DNA from: Theocolax elegans | Lineage: Eukaryota; Arthropoda; Insecta; Hymenoptera; Cerocephalidae | Assembly (NCBI GenBank): GCA_026168455.1 | Contig: CM047425.1 | Coordinates: forward strand, 10,406,001-10,470,000 | Length of the DNA: 64,000 nucleotides | Direction: 5' to 3' | In this document: positions 56,828-64,000 of the stretch, piece after piece | Layout: every line of letters starts with the position of its first letter | Numbering within the stretch: position 1 is the stretch's first letter | Notes under the pieces: generated by a model | What the model was told of the DNA's origin: nothing | Databases searched by the model: none | What the model saw: the letters and a program-made list of their open reading frames with translations, nothing else | Translations under genes and position numbers: made by a program

Positions 56828-57073
56828 TTATATCATTGTTAATTTATCGAACAAGTAACCTCGAAACATCGAATTAAATGACATATAGCTTCTTTGGTCA
56901 CCATTCAGACATACTTTGGTAGAGTTTCGAAGTTTTTTAACTGTCTTCATCCTAACTCTGATTATACTCATTTGTGAGTTGCAATTTAAATGACAAATAA
57001 TCTTCTTAAAATTTTTTGTAAACCTGTCCATGTTAGAAATTACTCCGAATGCCCAGCCAGTAACAATCCCCAA
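56828..57073 (-). CDS. Unrecognised 81-codon open frame
   Basis: The product begins MGIVTGWAFGVISNMDRFTK and has a basic middle (about residues 37-50). There is no domain I know. It lies downstream of the next minus-strand frame. Possibly a decayed fragment of a mobile element or a chance frame. Confidence 0.08.
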   Translation of the reverse strand: MGIVTGWAFGVISNMDRFTKNFKKIICHLNCNSQMSIIRVRMKTVKKLRNSTKVCLNGDQRSYMSFNSMFRGYLFDKLTMI

Positions 57074-57314
57074 AATGTTGATAATGGCATTTTATAGTCT
57101 GTCACCGGCTAGTCCAAACTAGAAAATAGAATGACCTCCACCAGTGGTATTTGTTACTAAACCAGCTGAATTATAATCTGAAATTAAAATTATGTTTGAG
57201 ATTCTATATTATATTTCTATCTTATCTACGAAATTCTATATTTTTGTATACTATATTTCTATCTTATTTACATATTCGTTTTATAAGCAAATCTGTGTGT
57301 ACACGCTTATGAGT

Positions 57315-57560
57315 TCACCTCTTCTTTATTAGCATAGATCTTGCCGTCGTAAAAGTTTCTGTGGTCGCATTTTTACTTCTTGCATACTCTATTCTTTCGT
57401 ATGAGTTAAGCCTAGTCGGGCACGTAAGTCCGACTGCACAGGTAACTCTGTAATTTGGAAACTTCTTTTTCTGCTGATTAGCTGAATAACATTTACAAGT
57501 TAAAATAAAAACTATATCATCGATAACTTTAATATCATTGTGAGGTGACTTATTGGCCAA
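57315..57560 (-). CDS. Unrecognised 81-codon open frame
   Basis: Begins MANKSPHNDIKVIDDIVFIL and contains a cysteine/proline-bearing stretch (CAVGLTCPTRLNSYERIEYA, about residues 41-60) with less AT-driven composition than most frames here. No family recognised. Immediately upstream is a MITE-relic fragment. It is a candidate remnant of a coding sequence at best. Confidence 0.12.
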   Translation of the reverse strand: MANKSPHNDIKVIDDIVFILTCKCYSANQQKKKFPNYRVTCAVGLTCPTRLNSYERIEYARSKNATTETFTTARSMLIKKR

Positions 57561-57639
57561 CTTATGGTCTAACGACTAGTCTTTGCCAAAAAAAAACGTT
57601 TTATAAATCCTTCAATTTCTACACTAGTATATATAAAAT

Positions 57640-58340
57640 TAATTAATTTTTCACTCTTTCGTTTGTAATGAAATATAAATTTAAACAAATCATATCTTTA
57701 TTTATCACCAACTCGATGGATCTATTCAAACATCATCATAGCTATTAATATTTCTTTGCATAAATTAAAATATTACATTCGTAGTATATTATACATCTGA
57801 CTCGTCGCACTTTTTATATTTTCTTACGATGTTAATTTATTATTTCCTTCTGCAGAGGTCGAGGCGGAAAACACGGATAACGAATTTCAAAAGAAAAAAA
57901 ATTACTACAGAAAATTAGAGACAAACTTGCAACACGATTAAAAATTACTATACAGCCAAATTAAGTTATTTTTATCGAAATAAATGCAATAGCGTTTAAT
58001 TGTAAAATTGTATGCGCAATAATTAGCATAAAATATATAGGAAGAGAAACGTTGAATAAAAATTACCTAAATGCTGGACCTACGCCAGATTATGCAATTT
58101 TTCTCAACAATTTTAATAAAAAAAATTAAGATCAGATTGAAATGTATTTATTATCATGCTTGCATTATACAATTTTTATCTAATACTTTAAAATTTAGAT
58201 ACTTATTTTAGAAAGTATTTATCTTTTTATATATGTATATAAAAGATGAAATAGTACAGTGTCGTTCGCTGTGCGGATATTTTATGGAGACAATTTGCTT
58301 CAATAGTTCTAAGTATTCAGTGCAGGATAATTTAATATGG
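57640..58340. other. AT-rich unique DNA
   Basis: Nothing recognisable. Confidence 0.3.
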
Positions 58341-59140
58341 AAACATTTTTTCACTCCAAAATGAACATAGAGGTTATGTTTGAGTTTATAATGTTCTTTA
58401 TTTTGTTTGATGTCTAAGTTGTTTGGAGTAAAAATGTTACTCGATACTCTCTAAATTTTGTAGAGTGAAACTTCAAGTTTTCGTGTGAAATTCTAAGATA
58501 ATAAGAGTCATATCATGACTTCAAACATAACCTTAATTTTCTTCCAGAAGAAAAAATTACATAATTCGAGTGGAAATTAAATTTAGAGTTGATTCTCCGA
58601 AAATATATTGAAGGGAAATTTTATGTCATGGAGTGTTAACCAAGTCGAATATAAAATATAAGAAGTGGAATTATAAGTTCAAACTTAATTACAATCTTTT
58701 TTAAGTAAAAAATTACTCAATTGCTTTAGCAATTTTTCACTCTAATAACTTTAGAAAGTAACAACAAACTTAAGTTTCTCTATCATTCAAACTTTTTGGA
58801 GTTGACGTCTACTTATCTAAATATATAAATTTTTTTGAATAAAAGGCTAATAATAATCTATACATAAATTTTTTGGAGTGAAATCTTTTTAATTTGAGCA
58901 CAAATATTTTAAAGTGAATATCTACTAATTCACGTACCAATTATTTGGAGTGAGTGTCTACTAAATTAAGACAAAAGATTTTGGAGTGAAAGTTTACTAA
59001 TCTAAATTTAAAGTTTTTAGAGAGAATATCTACTAATTGAAATATTAATTTTTACGAGTCCTAGTCTGCTATATTAAATATAAAGTTATTAAGTGTAAAT
59101 CTAATAATCTAATTATTAGAGTAAAATTTTCTAACTTTAT
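58340..59140. repeat. Diverged tandem array J (36-bp period)
   Basis: Unit about TTTTGGAGTGAATATCTACT then AATTTAAATnAAAn. The GAGTG/AAGTG/GAGAG core starts at 58876, 58912, 58948, 58984 and 59020, exactly 36 bp apart, then at 59057. Units to the left (from about 58340) are more diverged. Confidence 0.85.
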
Positions 59141-59149
59141 TTCAATCAA

Positions 59150-59930
59150 ATTGATCATCAAAGTAAAAGAGTAAACTGATAACCTTAAACAGTACCTTGC
59201 AATCCTAACCAATTTTCATTAATCACATTTCGTTCCAATTAACTTTGAACGATCCTTCTTCCCCGAGCTTCAGATCTCCAAAGTAGCAATACACACACCT
59301 GAAAAACAATAATATTTAAACCTAAATCTATTCTAACCTCGAAACGCTCCCCACTTAAAATACCCTCAAAATATATCATCTTGAAACCATTACCTTATCT
59401 CCTCCCTCCCATAATAAACAGTATATACCGTCAGGCCATATAGAAAACTATTCGTCGCGTAAATCTACCGAAAGAAAAAAAAATCTTGAGATGCGCTTTA
59501 AAGTACACACGTGTATATATAAAACGCGCATCGCGCACATCCACGACATATATATACATATAGGTGTGAGTGCGTAAACGGCACTATATGGTATACATAT
59601 TCCACGGTTCTTTCCATATGACTGCGTCAAAAGCAGCCCTTTTACAGTCCGACTCCCGCGGACTTTACCGCGGCTTTGCCACCTATGTGTATATGTGTAT
59701 ATAAACACGAGGTACATTTTGAGCTGCACTCTCGTCTTGCGGATTCAAGTCAACCGGAGGAGAAGAAGAATTTAGAATGCAGATTTACATCCGCGATAAG
59801 ATGTTGGGTAATGTATGTGTGTGTCTCTGTTGTATACATATTTTTGTGTATATATACACCAAATGACAAATTTTTTTTATTAAAAGGTTGTTATTAAAAA
59901 TTGGTGGATATAACCTATCAAATAGTTGTT
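59150..59930. other. GC-richer island
   Basis: Unique sequence with short TATATA runs and CpGs. The minus frame at 59448-59729 and plus frame at 59676-59897 are unrecognised. Confidence 0.3.
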
Positions 59931-60021
59931 TGTGGCCTCAAAGCATTAGAGAAAAAATGGTCGGACAGTTATAGTGCATATTTGAGTATAGAATTTGAAA
60001 TGATATTTTAGGTATGATTTA

Positions 60022-60161
60022 CCCTGCTAAAAATAATCGATTGAAATCGATAGACATGGAAAGATTTTGCATATAAATCGATTCAAATTGATTAATTTTA
60101 ATTGATTTGTATGCAAAATCTTTCCATGTCTATCGATTTCAATCGATTATTTTTAGCAGGG
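60022..60161. mobile_element. 140-bp hairpin MITE with TA duplication
   Basis: Inverted arms of about 64 bp, the first 52 bp perfectly complementary, tips CCCTGCTAAAAATAATCG and complement. TA lies on both sides (60020-60021 and 60162-60163), as for Tc1/mariner-type elements. The tip resembles that of the 85-87 bp hairpins (CCCT.nTAnAAAT). There is no coding content. The interior is rich in ATCGATT palindromes. Confidence 0.92.
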
Positions 60162-60169
60162 TAGGTAGT

Positions 60170-60640
60170 ATTTAAAAAATAAGTCGACATAATCTAAAAA
60201 ATATGTAGTTTTAAACAACCTCGAAGTATTAAAATACCGATCAAATTGCTATATACCATCTACTAATTATAATAGAAGGTGAAATGATTTTTTCAAAATT
60301 TAAAAATTTCCATTCCTAACCTCAAAATGTTAAAAAAATGTGAAATATCTACTAGTACATATCGTAATAAACATCGTTAAACTTTCTTAGATACAAACAA
60401 GCCATGATTGATTTATATCCATTTACAACCGTAAGATATGATAAAAAAAATAATATAAATGTAAATGAAAATACTCATACGTATACCATACAGCTATTTC
60501 TAATCTCATAACACTAACATAAACTATAACATTTTTCATCAACTCATGCCCTAAACTTCTTTAAATTATTAATGCCTAACCTCAAAATGTGAAACACGCA
60601 AAAGCATATAAAAATTGTTAATTTTCAACAAAGTCGAAGA
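60170..60640. mobile_element. Dispersed-family relics
   Basis: CCTAACCTCAAAATGTTAAA (about 60314), ATATCTACTAGTAC (about 60347) and CCTAACCTCAAAATGTGAAA (about 60575). No intact ends. No gene. Confidence 0.4.
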
Positions 60641-61615
60641 TTTATAGAGGTATTCAGAAATACATTATGTATCGAAGAAAGGGAAACTCAAGGGAGAGAA
60701 ACAAATGAAGTTTATATAGATACGAGGTTCGCTAACGAGATGCTTAATTGCTGGCCGTTTTCCGAGAGAAGGTGGTCATATTGTAACGCAATTCGCAACC
60801 GTTTAAATGCTTATATAAACCCGCTCTCGTCGGATTGTTTAATAAACCTTCCTGAAGAGAGGTACGAGATTAAGGTGAGACAGCAAAATTTAGCGAATGT
60901 TGAATAAATCCTTATACGTTTTGTTACGCGGTCGAGATGTGTATGTATATGTATTATACGTTTATCATCTAAACTTTCCGTGACAGCTCGGTAAATTTGA
61001 AATATTTGAAAATGTTCGATACTGATTAACCTGAAATGGCATTTTTTTACGGAATGGTTAATTATTCTGCGAAAAAATTGATAAAATATTACGATCAGCT
61101 GTTGAACAAAAATTAACCTAAGAATCATAGCATTATTCTTTTACATTATCATTTTATAAATTTCAATAAAATGTAGAGGTTTTAGTTTACAATTAAATAG
61201 TAGGAGACTAAACAGTTCGTAGTATATTGTAAAAAGAAATACTGTATTTCAAAGTTTTAAACAAATTTATAATGATTTAGAATAATATATAGTTGAATCC
61301 AGAAAAGTGTAATTATCTACAAGGGAAAAATAGTTGATAAACACGAGGTTACGTAATTTTTATCCATAATTTTAATAAAAAGTGGAAATCGAATTGAAAT
61401 TGTCCTCGAATGCCTTAAGCTCAGACTGTTTACCATTCTGTTGACCCAGAAGAAATGGAAATAATATTATAGACATGTTTGTCACATTTTATAAAACGTG
61501 TAGAAAATGGCTATTCCGTACATCAAAATGCTAACTTTAGACCAGGAGTTACAATTTTTATAAAAAAAGTATGCGAAAATAGTTACGAACAAAAATTACA
61601 GCCAAAAATTTATTT
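60640..61615. other. Unique stretch, GC-richer up to about 61000
   Basis: The 105-codon minus frame at 60811-61128 has mixed composition but no recognised domain. The rest is AT-rich. Confidence 0.3.
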
Positions 61616-61644
61616 GGACCATGAAATACACGTTTGAACAATTA

Positions 61645-61840
61645 AATGTTTGAAATACTTAACCAATACTTGACCGATATTGTTCAGTTGAACGTGTGCT
61701 CAAATAATACATAAGCGATAATTGTTATACTTAATCAATATTCTTAAATTAAACGTATGCTTAACCAAAACTTAACCGATATTGTTAAGTTTAAGATGTG
61801 CTTAACCAATATTTTCATCATGAACCAATACTTATAACAT
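61645..61840. repeat. Short diverged array around CTTAACCGATATTGTT
   Basis: CTTAACCAATACTTGACCGA (about 61658) recurs at about 61728 and 61760 as CTTAATCAATATTC and CTTAACCAAAACTTAACCGA, each followed by an AAnnTnAACGTnTGCT-like block. Period is irregular. Confidence 0.5.
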
Positions 61841-62100
61841 ATAATTAATACACAAATAGAATGTTTTTTAACCTTCATCATACAATTGCAATACACAATT
61901 GCAATGAAACGTGCAAACAAAGAAGAAGTCCAGAACATTAAAAACTACGTTTACGCTACCAAATAATCACGATAATTTTTTAGGTATAATTTAGTCATTT
62001 ACTAAAAACTCGGTAACAAAGAAAAAACAAAATTAAATATCAATACCCTGCCCCCAAAAAACCTACAATCCGTCAAAGACATCGTCATTCAAAAAAATAT
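61840..62100. other. AT-rich unique DNA
   Basis: Nothing recognisable. Confidence 0.3.
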
Positions 62101-62760
62101 TCATAATATCTCATCTCCACGTACATAAGTAGCTAATCCACTTTCCACTACATCCAGTTAATAAGCTCCCATTTGCTATTCTCACTGAAAATAAGAAGGA
62201 AAAAAAATCACCAACCTTACCTTTCACCCCATTTTGCACCTGTATTCGAAGAGGTAGTTCCAACATCTCCCTCCCCACACACGTATATACACACACAGAC
62301 CCTCTCGAAACGAAATTACAGGCGTCATTGCGCAAGACTTTGTTCCAAGCTCGAATCTCTCGACTCTCGGTGCAAACGTCTGGAGGTATATGTAGGGTGT
62401 GTTGGTGGATCCTGGATGGGGGGGTGGGTGGAGGATGGAAAAGGGGTTAACTTTACCAAAAGGGGGTTTGAGCGCCGGCATTCAGAGTGACGCAGTAATG
62501 CGGCTGAATCCATTTAGCGACCGCATCGCGTAGGGAGACGTCCTTGAGACACTACGAACGCCCAGGAATTTTGAATTATCCCCAGACTTCTATAACCCTG
62601 TGTACATATATATACATCTCTCCCTCTACTTCCTTCCTTCCTCACTAAGGGTTAATTAAAAATATAATGTCGACGGATTAATCACTGTTAAACGAGGGAT
62701 GAGTTATTACCACAATGTACGATCTGATCAACCTATTCTTCTTCTTTTTTTTTAACGCTG
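62100..62760. other. GC-richer island with G-rich stretch
   Basis: The region 62390-62470 is G-rich (GGTGGATCCTGGATGGGG, GGGTGGGTGGAGGATGG) with at least four G-runs on the plus strand, so it could form a G-quadruplex. Frames at 62111-62513 on both strands are unrecognised. Confidence 0.35.
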
Positions 62761-63350
62761 TTATGTACTCGGTAAAAATGTGAACATTTGAAGGTTAAAT
62801 GAAACTATACTCTAATAGAAATTTAACATTTGAAAGTTAAAGGTAACTCTAATTTTCCCATTAATTGGGCGTTTATTGGTGTAGGGATGTCCCTTAAAGA
62901 ATTTTAGCCGTTTTTTATAGATTGAAACTAAGAAAATTGCTAGTTTATACCTGAAAAGAGGTGTAAACATCCACTAGGAATTTTTTTTGTTGTATCTAAG
63001 TTTAAATTGATATATTTATTGACTAACAAGTACTATTTTTATTATTTTTATATTTTATCTGTATGCTTCTGCAAAGTTTCTCCAGACGTAGTTTAAGAGA
63101 TTAATTACATAACAAAATTTTTTAACAATTATTTTTATTTAAAATATTAATTTTTCTAACAATGGTATTTATTGATTGATAATTTTAAGGGCGGAAATTT
63201 TGAATTGTTAATTGTTTTTGACGTATCCCCTCGATTGTAAAAGTAATCAGTACATTTTTTTAAATCAGTAGTTATGTGAAATATTAATTATTTTTTACCA
63301 CGATTCTCCAGTTTTTCAGTATAAGCCTATCAAAAAGGACTAATATTTCT
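62760..63350. other. AT-rich unique DNA
   Basis: A fragment of the dispersed family (CTCTAATAGAAATTTAACA) lies near 62811. No gene. Confidence 0.3.
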
Positions 63351-63359
63351 TATGGACCA

Positions 63360-63750
63360 GTATTGTCCAATTAAATTAAAAATTGACTAAAATTAAAAAA
63401 AGAACAGAATAAAAGATGCAGAATATTTTTATCAAAACATTGACTTATTAAAAATTAATCAATTTGACCAAAATTAAAAAAAATATGAAGCATCCAAAAA
63501 TTATGAATTTCTTTATTAACTCAAATGGACAATTAAAAATTTGTTTATAATTCAAAAACAGGAAATGAGTACATATGCAGAATATTAAAACAATAACAAT
63601 ACAAAAGATTATGAATTTCTATACCAATCCAAAAGGACAATTAAAAATTCAGTCACAAACATTAAAGAAAAATTACAAACATTCAAATATACAATTAAAA
63701 ATTGGGTTCTGAAAGAATTAAATTTAATAAAGACTCACCCAATATTAAAA
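63360..63750. repeat. Diverged tandem array K (108-bp period)
   Basis: TTATGAATTTCT begins at 63501 and 63609, and GGACAATTAAAAATT at 63527 and 63635, both 108 bp apart. Shorter internal similarities (GACnAAAATTAAAAAAA at 63385 and 63466) show further diverged units to the left. Confidence 0.7.
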
Positions 63751-64000
63751 AATTATTAAAATTTTCTATCACGCCTATTACATTTATTTACGACTCTTTT
63801 GTGCGACTCGTATAATACACTCGACAATTTTAAAAACCACTAAAGACGCAACTTATTATTCAAAGAAATTTGCAAAAAAATTTTTTAATAGAACCCCAAC
63901 GCTGTATATATTCTAAAATATTTATGTGTAAGCAAGATAGCTTCCTCATAAACATACCGGAAAAGTGTCCATGAACCACACAAGATCATAAAATTCGCGA
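63750..64000. other. AT-rich unique DNA to window end
   Basis: Nothing recognisable. Confidence 0.3.

Larger units (their letters stand above)
56340..57640. other. AT-rich stretch with two unrecognised minus-strand frames
   Basis: Poly(A/T) tracts near 56650-56830. A duplicated block TATATTTCTATCTTATnTAC occurs at about 57208 and about 57253. A MITE-relic fragment (CTAGTCTTTGCCAAAAAAAA) lies near 57575. The frames at 56828-57073 and 57315-57560 are listed separately. Confidence 0.3.

Overview
This 64 kb window is AT-rich (roughly 70% or more by eye) eukaryotic nuclear DNA. I could not support a single protein-coding gene in it. The longest open frames (about 100-150 codons) are low-complexity translations of AT-rich or microsatellite DNA. 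Four short frames are kept at very low confidence. Pol III SINEs with poly(A)/(TAAA) tails and target-site duplications, TA- and TTAA-flanked hairpin elements, and many CA/GA/TA microsatellites suggest an invertebrate, most likely an insect. Hymenoptera is a guess from texture only. The window looks like a gene desert or the inside of a very large intron.

Layout. Two kinds of DNA alternate every 0.5-2 kb. (1) 'Islands' are more GC-rich and CpG-containing, carry (TA)n, (GA)n/(CT)n and (CA)n runs, and have no gene I can call: about 1.2-1.7, 3.0-3.5, 4.8-5.4, 9.7-10.4, 12.5-13.3, 14.5-15.0, 15.9-16.5, 18.2-18.5, 19.6-20.3, 21.6-21.9, 23.1-23.6, 25.0-25.8, 27.8-28.3, 30.5-31.3, 32.2-32.5, 33.2-33.6, 34.6-35.2, 36.6-37.1, 37.9-38.8, 40.6-41.5, 42.2-43.1, 44.9-45.4, 47.0-47.9, 50.8-51.3, 52.5-53.2, 54.5-56.1, 59.2-59.9 and 62.1-62.8 kb. 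(2) Between them are AT-rich, strongly diverged tandem arrays. Each locale has its own motif and often a fixed period: about 20/40 bp at 15, 21 and 22 kb; 30-32 bp at 26-32 kb; 32 bp at 39-44 kb; 24 bp at 45.7 kb; 36 bp at 58.9 kb; 108 bp at 63.5 kb.

Mobile elements. There are at least three SINE types. One is a 441-bp element at 43653-44093 with a 5S-rRNA-like head and a perfect 16-bp target-site duplication. One is a 443-bp element at 35610-36052 with a tRNA-Glu-like head and a 13-bp duplication. The third is a roughly 200-bp tRNA-Met-like SINE present four times (22.2, 46.0, 48.7 and 48.9 kb). The last two types have different heads but share the same 3' module, which ends in a stem-loop (CGTCGCT...AGCGACG) and an A-rich tail. 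Non-autonomous DNA elements include a 518-bp near-perfect hairpin flanked by TTAA (11533-12050), a 140-bp TA-flanked hairpin (60022-60161), two 85-87 bp hairpins (41488 and 48387) that resemble many diverged relics across the window, and a roughly 710-bp composite of four units in >> << order (49221-49934). A possible Penelope-like 3' end with a defective hammerhead-like core lies at 17801-17854.

The most interesting observations are the 5S-derived SINE, the shared SINE tail module, the large foldback elements, and the locale-specific fixed-period arrays. No CRISPR, operon or prokaryote-type feature is present.
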